Below are positions 36,390 through 47,542 of a DNA stretch of 64,000 nt, piece by piece. Source of the DNA: Acanthamoeba lenticulata (lineage: Eukaryota; Discosea; Longamoebia; Acanthamoebidae); NCBI GenBank assembly GCA_002179805.1, contig NAVB01000010.1, forward strand, positions 62,001-126,000. The letters are read 5' to 3'. Numbering within the stretch: position 1 is the stretch's first letter; each line of letters begins with the position of its first letter. A program made the position numbers and the translations under genes. A model generated the notes under the pieces. It was not told the origin of the DNA, searched no databases, and saw only the letters and a program-made list of their open reading frames with translations.

Positions 36390-36576
36390 CAAAGAGGCTA
36401 AACGAGCTTTCTTTTGCGATTTTCTTTTTCTAATTTGAAAAAGGTAATTTAGCCTATTTGGGCTAACAAAATTGGTTAATAAAAATAAGTAAATTTGGTC
36501 GCAGCTCTGGCAAAGGTTATGTTTATGTATTTATGTGTTTTGCCAGAGTCGCGTGTGCAGCGTCCGTCGCGCCAGC

Positions 36577-39500
36577 TCACTTGCTCTTGTTCTTGTCGTC
36601 CGTGTCCGGCGAGTAGCTCGGGCTCGACGGGCTGTAGGCCGGCGAGGCCGGCGAGTAGGCCGGCGAAGAGGGCGAATAGCTCGGGCTCGACGGGCTGTAG
36701 GCCGGCGACGAGGGCGAATAGCTCGGGCTCGACGGACTGTACGAGGGCGACGACGGCGAGTAGGACGGGGACGACGGCGAGTAGCTCGGGCTCGACGGAC
36801 TGTAGGCCGGTGAGGAGGGCGAATAGCTCGGGCTCGACGGGCTGTAGGCCGGCGACGAGGGCGAGTACGAGGGCGACGAGGGCGAATAGCTCGGGCTCGA
36901 CGGACTGTACGACGGCGACGACGGCGAGTACGACGGCGACGAAGGGGAATACGAAGGCGACGACGGCGAGTACGACGGTGACGAGGGGCTGTACGAGGGA
37001 GACGACGGCGAGTACGATGGCGACGTCGGGCTGTATGAAGGCGACGCCGGCGAGTACGACGGCGACGTCGGCGAGTACGACGGCGAAGTGGGCGAGTAAG
37101 ACGGCGACGTCGGGCTGTACGAGGGCGACGACGGCGAGTACGACGGTGACGTCGGCGAGTAGGCCGGTGACGTCGGCGAGTACGAGGGCGAGGCCGGGCT
37201 GTACTTGGGCGAGGTAGGCGAGTAGGCCGGCGACGAGGGCGAATAACCGGGCGAGGCCGGCGAGTAGCCCGGGGACGAGGGCGAATAGCCGGGCGACGAG
37301 GGCGAGTAGCCGGGCGAGGCCGGCGAGTAGCCCGCCCCACCGGACGAGTAGCCCGGGGAGGCCGGCGAGTAGGAGGGCGACGCGGGCGAGGGCGAAAAGG
37401 AGCCGCGGCCGGGCGAGAACTCGCCAAAGTCGACGTAGGGCGAGTACGAGGCGGCGGGCGTGGCGCCGGGCGACATGCGGTACATGGGCGTGCGCTCCTC
37501 GCCGGCCATGTAGGGCGTGGCCGAGCCGGGCGAGGTGGCGCCGGGCTCGTAGAACATAGCGGTGGCCTCGCCGGCGGGCATCTCGATGGCGTCCTTGAGC
37601 TTGCTCTCATTGAGGAACAGGTCGAAGCAGCCCGTGCCGAGCGGGGGCAGCTGGCCCAGAAGGATGTTCTCCGACACGCCCATCAGCGGGTCGCACTCGG
37701 CAAAGGTGGCCGCCTCGAGGAGAATGTCGGCTGTCTCTTCGAAGGAGCATCGCATCAGACAGCCAGTCTCCACTCGGTTGATGCCGTGACGCGTGATGGC
37801 CATCAAGTGGCCGCGGTAGGTCATCACGTCCGCCAGGATGGCCAGATGCCGGTAGTTCACATAGGCACCGTCGAATGAGATGACGTTACGCAGCTCCTGC
37901 ACGTCGTACATTCCATCAGTGATCAAGAACAAAATGATAACAATGAAGGAGGAGGACGAACCCTGAGGAGGGCATTACGGACGGCCTCAATGCCGAGGAC
38001 CTCGATAATCTCGATGATGTTGTTGGAGGTCGTGCGGGTGTGGTCGACGTCCGGGTGGGACATGACGGCGAGCAGGTTGGTGCCCTCCGTATCGAGCACG
38101 AGCTCGTTGGCCTTGGTGTAGTTGCCGTGCTGGTCGATGGTGACCTTGTTCTTATCATCACGGATGAACACCTTCTTGATGCCCTCGATACCCTTCAGGT
38201 CCATCTCCGTGAGCATGTTGCTCTCGATCTGCTTCAGGAACACGTCGTCGTCCCCGACGGAGCCCTCCTGGTCGGGGGCCTTGTTCTCCTCGTCGTTGTT
38301 GATTCGGATTCGGAGGATGAGCTTGTCGGCGTTGTCGTCGTTGTAGATGCAGTTCAAGTCGCCGCCAAAGTCGGCGTGGATGCGCTCGGCGATCTCTTGC
38401 ATGGTGAGCTTCGTGTCCGTCATCTTCTCTCGGTTGAGCTCGATACGCAACAGCCATGGCGACAGATTTGACGCTGCATTCACCCCACAACCGTCAGCAA
38501 TCAAGTTGGTGATGACGACAGGGGGAAAAAGGGGGAGAGGTACTGTTGATTTCCTCCTCAGGCATGAGGAAGTAGGCGCGGACAAAGTCCTGGTCCTCAA
38601 CGATGACGGTGTTGACCGGGTCGGGGTCGTAGTAGATCTCGGTCGCAGCGGTGACGTCCCGGAGGGTCGTGTGCTGGAGCGAGCACTGTACATTCTTGGC
38701 GGCCTCAAAGTCGCGCGCGCAGTGGGGCTTCAGGTAGACCGTGAGCGAGGGCGTCTTGATCGTCTTAGCGATGTTGATCAACTCCTTGAGCCGCGGCACG
38801 CCCAGCGTGACGTTCTTGGCCGACACACCAGCAAAGTGGAACGTGTTCAGCGTCATCTGTGTGGCCGGCTCACCGATCGACTGCGCCGCCAGCGCGCCGA
38901 TCATCTCGCCCGGGTCGCACAGCGACTTGAAGAATCGGTCCGTAATCTCACCCAACAGCCAGTCCCTAGACACGCGACAACCAGGTCAGTCATCAACAAC
39001 ATCAACACCGCAAGGCCAACATCATTTAAAGGGAAACGCACCAGGAGATCAAGTCGAGTCGGTACTCCTGGAGGACTCGCCTGGAGGCAAGGGTGAACCG
39101 GAGGAGGATGGAGAAGAGCAAGATGGCGTTGGCCTGCGCTTCCTTACTGATGTCGTCGGTGCCCGGAATGACAACCAGCCGCTCAATCAGGTTGCCCACA
39201 TCTGATCGCAACAGCGAAAAGTGAGGCATTGCTATAACAACAATAAGAAAAGTGACGGTGCGCACCTTCGACAACCTGGCAGGGATCGAGGTCGCTGACC
39301 TTCTTGGGACCGAGGTGGAAGATCTTCTGTGCGTTAAGGATCATGCGGGTGAGGTTGACCGGGAGAGGCCACTTGTCGTCGCCAGTGAGGAAAATCTTCT
39401 CGCGGAGAAGGCGCCGGTCGGCGAGGATTTGCTCAAACTCCTTGTCGAGGACTCGCTTCTTTTCGGGCGAGTTGGCGACGGCGTCGATGATGGCCGGGTC

Positions 39501-42500
39501 GATCCAGCCCTCGCCCCAGTTGGGCTGCTCGTAGTCGTGCTGGTACTTGGCGGCGACGGCGTCATTGGAGAGCCGAAGCGCATCAAGCGGCTGCGTCTCC
39601 ACGGTCTGGCCGTCCATGCCGTCTTCACCGTAGAGGAACTGGATGACGTCGCCCAGCGAGTTACGCACCGTGTAGTCGTATTTGACCATCACGTCCTCAA
39701 GCGCCTTGACCAGGCGTCGCTGGATGTAGCCCGTCTCGGCCGTCTTCACAGCCGTGTCGATAAGACCTTCACGACCACCCATGGCGTGGAAGAAGAACTC
39801 CTGCGGTGTCAGACCGCGCAGGTACGAGTTCTCGACGAAGCCTCGTGACTCCGGGCCAAAGTCGTCCTTGACAAAGTGCGGCAGCGTGCGGTCCCGGAAG
39901 CAGAAGGGAATGCGCTTGCCCTCGACGTTCTGCTGGCCCACGCAGGCGAGCACCTGCGAGATGTTGATCGCCGAACCCTTGGAGCCGGCAATCACCATGG
40001 CCTTGAAGTTGTTCGAGCGCTTCAGCGACTTCTGAGCACTGTTACCGGCGTCGTCACGAGCCTTGTTGAGGATCTGGTTGATCACGAACTCAAACGACTC
40101 CATCATCGTGCGGCCGGGCTGGCGCTCGAGCTGGCCCTGCTGAGCCTCGAGCTGGCGCTCCTTGACCTCGTCCTTGGCCTTACGAATAGTTTGCGTGATC
40201 TTGGCTAGCGTGTCCTCGTCGGCAATCGTGTCGCCGACACCGACAGAAAAGCCGTGGTGGAGGAGCCAATAGTTGACGACGTGCTGGACCTGGTTGAGGA
40301 AGTGCTTGCAGACCTCGGGGCCGTGCTCCTTCCAGATGACGTGTACCAGCGACTTGTGCGACGTGCCGAGGGTCTTCTTGTTAAGGATGCCGCTAATGAG
40401 CTCGCCCTCCTCGATCAGCACCTTGGTATCGGTGTGGCTCATGTCGGGCTCCTCGTCGTCGGTGTTGATGAAGTTGGTGTTGCGCGGGATGATGAGCGAG
40501 AACACCTGCTTGCCCGTCCACATCACCTTGGGCTTGAGGATGGTGGGCGCCGGCACGGTGCCGCTCCACGACTCGAGCCACATCAGGATGTTCATCATGA
40601 CGTCCTTTTCGATGAAGGTGTCCCGCTGGGTGAGGAGGCAGCCGCCCAGCAGCGTGTCCTGCACAATGCCGATCACGGGCTTGTTCGACTGGGCCGTGAC
40701 GATTTGCTTGGGCACCATCATCAGCTCGATCACCTCGGCCCTGGCACCGGGCGTTTGCGGCACGTGCATGTTCATTTCGTCTCCGTCGAAATCGGCGTTG
40801 TAGGGCGTCGTGACGCAGAGGTTGAGTCGGAAGGTCGAGTAGGGCATGACCTTGACTCGATGGCCCATCATCGACATCTTGTGCAGCGACGGCTGCCGGT
40901 TGAAGATGATCACGTCGCCATCCTGGATATGCCGCTCCACCTTGTAGCCATACTCGAGGTGGAGATCGCTAGACTTTCGCGCGTATCGGAGATCCAGACG
41001 CTGCCCGTCGTCTCGAATGATGTACTTGGCGCCCGGGTGCTCTGTCGGTCCGTTCCGAATCAGCTCATACATCCTGTATTCACATGATGAGTAAAGGTGA
41101 GTGAGCCTGCAACTTCTGGATAAAGATAATTTTTTAAAAAAAATTAAGTGGTATTTGTACTTGTCAATGTTGAAGGGCGTGACGAGCTCGGGGTAGGTAA
41201 GGTTGAGCGCAATGCTGCGCGGGACGCCGACTTCGTCGATGGAGATGTTGGGGTCGCCTGTGATGACGGTACGCGCGGAGAAGTCGACACGCTTGCCCAT
41301 GAGGTTGCCTCGAATACGGCCTTCCTTGCCGCGCAGTCGCTGCTTCAGCGACTTGAGGGCGCGGCTGCCGGAGCGCACGGTGGCCTGCGGCATGCCGGGG
41401 ATCTCGTTGTCGATGAAGGTGGCGATGTGGTATTGCAGCAACTCCTGAAATTGGGAGATGATGTGCGCCGCCGTGCCGCTGGCCTCCTGCTTGCGCAAGT
41501 TGGCATTGGCCTTGATGATGTCGGCCAGCTTGTGCGTCAAGTCGTCCTCGCCTCGCGCGGCGCTGTCCATCATGATCGAAGGGCGCACGGCGGGCGGCGG
41601 GATGGGCATGATGGTGATGATCATCCAGTCCGGCCGGGCCCACTTGGGATCGAAGCCCATGGCAATGCAGTCCTCGTCGGAGATAAGCTTGAGGATCGCG
41701 TGCACCTTCTCTGCCGTGAGCACCTGCTTCTTCTCCACACCCGGGTCGTCGCCAACGTTCTTGAACTCGGCGACGATCTTCATGCCGTCCTTTGTGATCT
41801 TGGGTTGTGCGTTGCCGCACCCTCCGTGGCTCTTCTTCACCTTCTTTGGTTCGTTCGGATCCGTCGAGTCACCTTCGGCGGCCTTCTTGGCCGTGTCCTC
41901 CTCTCCTCCCTCGCAAACATTCTTGGCCTTGGCCAGAGCGTAGACCCTCGCGAAGCGGTGCTTCACGTTCTTGAGCTGCTGAGCCTCCCGAAAACGGGGG
42001 TCGTTCTGCAGACACCATCCACAAAAGCACAAGTGTAGTGAGTATAGATGAGGAAAAGGAAGGGTAAGGAGAAGGTTAGGGGATCTGTTTAGGTACCTCG
42101 TCGACGCGCAGCTTCGAACAGTGAAAGCAGACCGAGCGCAAAATCTTGAGCACTGTCGAAAGGAAGCCAACGTTGAACACGGGCTTGGCCAATTCCAAGT
42201 GCCCAAAGTGACCAGGGCACTCAGTCATTGAGCCCGAGCAGGTAGCACACTTCATTTGTCGATCTACGGTTCCCATCCTCGGGTCCAGAAGACCTCGCAT
42301 CTTTGGTTTACCTTGCTCATAGGCTTCATGAAATTCGATTTTGGTCACTGACATTTGTCGCTGCGGTGCGTTTATCGTCAGTAAAGAAACCCCCTTAAGT
42401 GCATCTGCCCAACAGAATTTGCACGTACAATTTCATCAGGGCTCAAGACACCAAACTGAATTTTGCCCACCTTGCGCAGCTCGGCCGACGAATGAGGAAA

Positions 42501-42512
42501 CAGGGTATGCAT
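36577..42512 (-). CDS. RPB1: RNA polymerase II largest subunit RPB1
   Basis: Catalytic subunit of RNA polymerase II. Eight exons, mostly phased: 42512-42429, 42360-42097, 42005-41161, 41073-39266, 39201-39042, 38965-38544, about 38473-37962, and about 37898-36577, giving roughly 1,800 residues. The start [20 protein letters not shown] leads into DPRMGTVDR and the clamp zinc site ([20 protein letters not shown]). The active-site loop [15 protein letters not shown], which binds the catalytic Mg, is at 40810-40765. The trigger-loop region [20 protein letters not shown] is near 38830. [20 protein letters not shown] and [20 protein letters not shown] precede the C-terminal heptad tail. The zinc, catalytic and trigger-loop elements are intact. 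It is transcribed divergently from the copper transporter. Confidence 0.97.
36598..37386 (-). repeat. RPB1 C-terminal domain heptad repeats (about 35)
   Basis: Within the last RPB1 exon I count about 35 intact YSPxSPx heptads plus one broken unit (YSSGGAG) and a terminal partial. Position 4 is Ser in about 22, Thr in only about 7 and Ala in about 6. Position 7 is Ser, Gly, Ala or once Lys. The tail ends [12 protein letters not shown]. Heptads ending in Gly cluster at the linker-proximal side. Confidence 0.95.
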
Positions 42513-43317
42513 TCCCTGATGTGGTGCCGGCGATTACCCTTCTGAGATGCAGTTGCTTGAGGTGAGTGAAAAAGCCCAATGTCTTAGCCCACAATTCGAA
42601 TTGATACCTAGTTGATCTGTGATAGATAGGCGCTGCGCCTTGACGCAAAAGGTCGAAACCACAAAAATGCACGTTGTCTTGTGCCCCCAGAGATGAACGC
42701 CACAGCAGCAGCACCGAAGGCGCGAGTTTTTTTTTTTCAACTCTCTCCGTCTAACGGCAGCAGGGAGGGGTTCCTCTCTGCAACGTTTGGAGGGCTCGTG
42801 CGCGCGCTGGCTACAGAAGAAAAAATGATGGCTGCCGTGCTCCGCTTTTTATGGGGACTTGGCGTCGACAGATAATACAATAGAAAATTCTTTAGAATTT
42901 AATCCTGGAAGAGAAGCAGGGAAGAAAAAAAGCTACTCTTCACGACTGACATTCAGCCTTTTTTCCCCAAATAGGTCAAGTGAATGTTGCCAACGAAGCC
43001 AAAATAGGCATGTTTTGCACAAGGCATAAGATGTTTTCATGCGCCAGTGGCACCAGTCCGATTCCGTGGAACCTCGGCAACTCACAGATTTCAGCAACAC
43101 AACGTGAAAAACTGAGTGAAACAAATCTTGGGGGACGACAACTTGGCGGAGTGAACTGGCAAGTGGGCTTTCCGTGTGTGTGTGAGCCGAGTCCCCTCAG
43201 TCTCCGTAAGAAGGGCGTCTTCTTTTCTCGCTTCAGCCAGAACGTTATCGCTCCACCGCACCGATCAATTCACTGCTCACGTGAATTGATCGTTGAATTA
43301 CTGCGACTCTTGTCTCG
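42513..43317. other. Divergent promoter region, RPB1 / copper transporter
   Basis: About 800 bp between two start codons pointing away from each other. It contains AT-rich patches (42870-42960) and a poly-T run (42727-42739). A perfect 12-bp inverted repeat lies next to the transporter start. No coding exon recognised. Confidence 0.45.
43262..43292. promoter_or_regulatory. Perfect 12-bp inverted repeat upstream of Ctr gene
   Basis: CGATCAATTCAC, a 7-base spacer TGCTCAC, then GTGAATTGATCG. The arms are exactly complementary. It ends 25 bp before the copper-transporter ATG, so it could be a regulator-binding site or a 5'UTR stem-loop. The role is inferred only from its position. Confidence 0.55.
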
Positions 43318-44822
43318 ATGATGGCTTCATTGGCGATGCTCTCTCCTCTTCTGTTCGGCCGACAGGCGCTAGCTGTGGTGGCCTTACTTGGCCTCTTGTT
43401 CTGCTGCTTTCCTGTGGCGGCGCAAAACAACACCTGCGTGACCAATCCAAGCAACGAAAGCTGCGCACACTACAAAATGCCTTCATCAATGGTTCAGCAG
43501 GCCATCAACGACAACTGTCGCTCGATGCCCTACATGGGCGGGTGTACCGTGCAGAGCATCTGCACAGCGGCGGACGCCTCCTACACCGTCTCTAGCAGCC
43601 CGTACTGTCAGGAATTTTCCGTGCTCAAGGGTACGGCGTGGCTGAACCACATTTCGGCTCTTTCGATCTTGCTGATGAATCGGAGCATTTTTTTTGCACG
43701 CGTGTAGATTTGTGTGTGGACATGCCCGGTATGACCCCGTGCAGGAACACTTACGGTAGCATGTGTTCCAGCGTCTCGGTCGTCGAAGAGTGCAACACAC
43801 CCGTACGGCTCCCTTCCGTTACCTCTCCACCTTGCTAACGGCGGGTACGCGTATGCGTCGGTCGCTTCATGGGCGCGCAGGCGCTCCCGTTGCCCAAGAC
43901 CATGGCGCTCCAGAAGACAGTGCAGTCGATGTGCAGTGAGATGTACATGGAGCCGTGCTCCAAGTGTGAGCCGGTGCGCACCTGCTTCCACGACATGCTC
44001 TTCCCTTCTCCCACTCACCCTTCCTTGTCGCGTGCATGTGCGTGCGCGCCTTCTCTGGCCTTGCAGAGCAATTTCAGGAATTGCAGCTTGCTTCAGGTCT
44101 ACAGCGAGATTTGCTTGGTACGTACCGTCGCTCGGCTTGTCTCTATCCTTGCCTTTCTCACCTCATTTCTTCTGCACAACCCGCAGTCTATGTGGATGGA
44201 AGGCTGCGAAGACTGGCAGACACTGTGCGAGGTGATTCCCGACTGGCCGCTGTGTCCCTCTGGCTCCAGCAACGATGTCCCGGAGATGAAGATGTACTTC
44301 CACACGGGAATCAAGGACTACGTGCTGTTCAAGGAGTGGGTGCCGCACAACGACTGGCAGTACGCGTTGACGCTCATCGCCATCATCTTGTTCGGCATGC
44401 TCTACGAGCTGCTCAAGGTGGGCCGATCCAACTGGGAGGGTTACGTTAACAAGCGACAAAGCGACGTGCTTGGGTTCGGCATTCAAAGGCAAGCGGCGCA
44501 CTCTGCCCCCGTTGGCCTCGCGTTAGCTAACACTGCCCCCCCCCCCCGCGTGCGCCACAGTCATGACGAGGACGGTCAGACGTACGAGAACCCAAGCTGG
44601 GGCCGGCGCGTGTGGAACTTCATGAAGGGGTGGGACTGGAAGGTGGACATCCCGCGGGCGACGATGGCCTTTGTGGAGACCCTTGCTGGCCTGCTCCTCA
44701 TGTTGATCGCCATGAGCTTCAACGTGGGCATGTTCCTCGCCGTCTGCTTCGGCGCCTTCTTCGGCTCCCTCATCTTCGGCCGCTTCGCCAACACTGCGCA
44801 CATGAAACATGGCTGCCACTGA
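43318..44822 (+). CDS. Ctr/SLC31-type copper transporter with Cys-rich ectodomain
   Basis: High-affinity Cu(I) uptake channel family, plasma membrane or vacuole. A signal-like N-terminus (LAVVALLGLLFCCFPVAAQ) is followed by a long Cys-rich lumenal region over several exons (CVTNPSNESCAHYKMPSSMV, MPGMTPCRNTYGSMCSSV, CSEMYMEPCSKCEPVRTC, WMEGCEDWQTLCEVIPDWPL CPSG). The transport core follows: MKMYFHTGIKDYVLFKEWVP, YALTLIAIILFGMLYELLKV, a cytosolic loop, then ETLAGLLLMLIAMSFNVGMF and LAVCFGAFFGSLIFGRF. The MxxxM-like run in helix 2 and the G-x3-G in helix 3 are family signatures. The protein ends with a His/Cys tail (HMKHGCH), as in many Ctr proteins. The loop intron at about 44489-44561 appears to use a GC donor (AAAG|GCAAGC). 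The Cys-rich ectodomain is larger than in yeast or human Ctr1. Confidence 0.88.
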
Positions 44823-45006
44823 TACGCTGGAGCTTCCTTACATGTAGATAATATCACAACATCTTCTTGGGACTCAGGGTGGTGCACCGTGTTGTGAAAG
44901 AAAGCGAAAACACTATTTACTCAGAAGAAGAGTAGAGACAGATTAAAAAGTAGAACGACGGACTGGGGCAGCAGTTGCTCAACGAATCTCGTTCTCTTGT
45001 GCCTGG

Positions 45007-45384
45007 TTACTCGTCGTTGGCGCTGGGGTCTGCGCGCCGCCACGTGCGGTTGGCGTCCGCGTTGGTGTGCGGCTGGGCCTCGTCGCCCTCGAACAGATCC
45101 GAGTCATTCCTCATGTCCAGCGGGGGCCGTCCCTTGGACTCATGTTCCATGAAGTCGCCCTCGCGCTGCAGTTTTCGCGGGTCCGGCCGGTTCTCGCCAG
45201 GCATCTCGTTGTGCGTGTGTCGTGGCTGCTGGCGTCCCAGGTAAGCGCCGTCTCCAAAGCCGCCCCCACTATTGAGCTTTGCCTCGCCCGCGCTGGACAC
45301 TGGCCTGGCGCTGTTGCTGGCAAGCGCAGACAGGGCAGGACGCCACTGCGGAAGGCTACCTCGGCTGATAAAGGGACGGTACAT
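45007..45384 (-). CDS. Small unrecognised protein, possibly mitochondrial
   Basis: Single-exon frame of about 125 residues (ATG 45384-45382, TAA 45009-45007). The N-terminus MYRPFISRGSLPQWRPALSA is Arg- and Ser-rich without acidic residues for about 33 residues, which fits a mitochondrial presequence. The rest is hydrophilic, with GGGFGDGAYLGRQQPRH, DMRNDSDLFEGDEAQPH and a Trp-Arg-Arg near the end. It looks largely disordered. I do not recognise a family. Its stop lies 184 bp from that of the convergent copper transporter. Confidence 0.5.
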   Translation of the reverse strand: MYRPFISRGSLPQWRPALSALASNSARPVSSAGEAKLNSGGGFGDGAYLGRQQPRHTHNEMPGENRPDPRKLQREGDFMEHESKGRPPLDMRNDSDLFEGDEAQPHTNADANRTWRRADPSANDE

Positions 45385-45760
45385 GGCGTGGTAGTAGGAG
45401 TAGTTTGATGTGGAGGAGTACGGTGTGTGGTGTTTGAAGGTGTGATGAATGAATGCTTCACCCCGAGGGCCGTCCCTACTTATCTTCTGCCGGTCATCCG
45501 TTGGGGCACGAGGCCTGTGGTGTTGGCGAGGTTGCAAACAAATCGGAAAAACACGGAAACCTGGCCGGAAGCGCAGGGAACGTGCTCTACCTGGAACCAA
45601 CCAACCAAGATCTTCTCCTGCACAACCCTAAAGGCACGCCTGGTTGGTGGCAGGCTGTGCCTGACTGGTTCAGTGCTTTCCCCCCTCGTTTAGGTACAAC
45701 CGCACTCTTGGGCTTTCGCGGGAGCTTTGGGCTTTGCGGCAGGAATCAGTGCGCGACGGC
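45385..45760. other. Intergenic, no gene seen
   Basis: About 375 bp between two minus-strand genes. The frames here have no phased introns or family resemblance. Presumably the promoter of the small protein and the 3' end of the R3H gene. Confidence 0.35.
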
Positions 45761-46313
45761 TCAGTGGAAAGACTGGCCCGGCACAAGCTTGTCTGGGTGC
45801 ACTTCTCTCTCTGCCCCAAGACGTTGGAGCTCATCAGCTGTAGGGGCAGCTTCCTTCTTCCACACAATCGTGTGCCTATTGTCACCTTCCTGGCCCAGCG
45901 AATAAGAGACCAGTCCCCTTTCGTCGGCGCTTTCGTGTCTGCCGCCAGAGGGTGAGTGGACGCCACCAATGCAGCAGTGGCAATAAACGCACATGAGGTA
46001 GCGATAGACTTTCTCCATGGGAGGAAAACCGATCGAGGTGAGCTTGGGGTCAGTGAGGAATGCCTCCAACTCTTGCTCCACCTTTTCCTTGACGGTCACC
46101 AGTTTTGAAGCGTTCTCGGTGATTTGGTCGGTTACTGCCAGAACCATGGGTCAGTGAGCTCTCTCCCACCAAAAGTAGAGAGACGGTACCATCGTGGTAG
46201 AGGGCGCTCCTGTCGATGGCTTTGTGTGCTCCACCTCGCTGGTTGAGCATGTGCGTAATCATGTCCATGTGGACAGCCCCGGGGGACTCGTAGCTGGAAG
46301 AAACGGATGCCAT
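45761..46313 (-). CDS. R3H-domain protein, SPAG7-like
   Basis: Small nucleic-acid-binding protein of the sperm-associated-antigen-7 type. Three exons join in phase: MASVSSSYESPGAVHMDMIT through DRSALYHD, then VTDQITENASKLVTVKEKVE and QELEAFLTDPKLTSIGFPPM EKVYRYL, then IHESADERGLVSYSLGQEGD and NRHTIVWKKEAAPTADELQR L, ending KLVPGQSFH. The order (helix, 'F..M.K.YR..IH..A...GL.S.S.G.......I..KKE.APT..EL') is the R3H fold as in SPAG7, although the classical RxxxH spacing is relaxed. It is about 130 residues, shorter than animal SPAG7 because the Lys/Glu-rich C-terminal half is missing. Confidence 0.72.
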
Positions 46314-46477
46314 GGCTTGTGCTCTTTCAAGTATGTTAGTGCTTGTGCGCCTGGGCCCTGGTCTTGTGCAGTGCTGCTTTAGGCAACAACACGACCCGTC
46401 GCGAAAGAACCGGCGCAGTTCGCCCGAAATTTATGTATTCAGTTTGAGAGTTGTGACCGCGGAAGACCACGAGAGCA

Positions 46478-47083
46478 TCAGTGAACGCAAGCGTGCTTCT
46501 GGTTGAAGAGGGCTACTCGTTGGTTGGCCCACACAAACTGCTTGCGTCCGATGAACTCGGGGTAAACCGGGGGCGCGAAGGTGGCATCAACCGGGAAGGC
46601 CTCGCCGCCCACGTTCGTCAGCCACAGGCACGTTTCGTCCTTGATCCTCTTTAGTACGAAGAGTATGGAATCGGCTACGAGGTTAGGAGACATCGTCTCC
46701 ATCGGCGGAAGGATGCGCTGCGTCACGGTGTCGAACAGCCACCTGCCGTGGGCGGTGTCGTACTGCCCTCGCATGAAGAGGTCTTCGGTCTGGTTGACGG
46801 CCGCGCTGAGGTTCTTGATGGAAAGAAGCTGGCCCAGGATCAACTCCGACGGCTTCTCGCTGGTGCGGGTGACGAGCTCGACGTGAAGTCCGGCCTCGCT
46901 CCAGCCCTGATAGCCTGTCTTTGTTTGTGCAATACCATCGACCCAGAACTCGCAGTTGTGGGCTGGAAAGGACTGTTTGCAGCCAAGCTCAACCTTGTAG
47001 CGAGCAAGGATGTGCGGAGCTGCACCGGAGGCCAAGCGAACAATAAGGACCAAGGCCAAGGCAGAGTAGAGGAGTCGAAGCAT
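46478..47083 (-). CDS. Secreted protein of unknown function
   Basis: Intronless frame of 201 residues starting MLRLLYSALALVLIVRLASG A, a clear signal peptide. The mature part has LGCKQSFPAHNCEFWVDGIA with a likely disulphide pair, then VELVTRTSEKPSELILGQLL and VADSILFVLKRIKDETCLWL, a C-terminal EFIGRKQFVWANQRVALF, and a final CVH. Three scattered potential N-glycosylation-type Asn sites are visible (NLSAAVNQT). No transmembrane helix after the signal. I do not recognise a family. No intron is odd for this region but is seen elsewhere for short secreted proteins. Confidence 0.6.
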   Translation of the reverse strand: MLRLLYSALALVLIVRLASGAAPHILARYKVELGCKQSFPAHNCEFWVDGIAQTKTGYQGWSEAGLHVELVTRTSEKPSELILGQLLSIKNLSAAVNQTEDLFMRGQYDTAHGRWLFDTVTQRILPPMETMSPNLVADSILFVLKRIKDETCLWLTNVGGEAFPVDATFAPPVYPEFIGRKQFVWANQRVALFNQKHACVH

Positions 47084-47542
47084 GTTGGTGCAGCAGGGAA
47101 TAAGAATAGTGCTTCTGGTGCTGGCGTAAGAGAGGCCGACTGACGACCTAGACGCGGACTGCTTCACGCCGAGAGTGCGCTAGTGGTCGGGGCCTAAGAG
47201 CTACGTACACAGCGCGTCGGCATCAAGCTGAAGATCCCGTGTTTCTGTTGGCCAGCACGTGGCTCAACTTCGCGTGCTACGAAAAGTTTAGGACGTTCGT
47301 CCCACGGTGCGGAGCAGGAGCTCGCTACAATACGGAGGCTGTCCCGGGGGAAAAGGAAAGCACGGTTGGGCTGAGGCACTAGGACCTACGTGCGAGCTCA
47401 AAGGAGTTAGTTCTGCTGGGTGGCCAAGAGGTGGTGCTGTTGTGGTGTTCGTGTTCACCGTCGACAGAAAAGAGTTGAGAAAATGGTCAATAATTTTTGA
47501 ATTGAAATTGGCCTTTGGTTGCCGACCCGCAGCTCTCGGCGA
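47084..47542. other. Divergent intergenic region
   Basis: About 460 bp between the secreted unknown (minus) and the F-box gene (plus). No exon recognised. Presumably both promoters. Confidence 0.35.

Noticed and set aside
36531..37610. 359-aa Arg-rich minus ORF and 240-aa plus ORF over the CTD
   Set aside because: Alternative-frame readings of the YSPxSPx repeat. The heptad frame of RPB1 is the real one.
39183..42206. Single 1,007-aa ORF taken as one exon of RPB1
   Set aside because: Homology shows in-frame introns at about 41074-41160 and 42006-42096, so the open frame is partly read-through.
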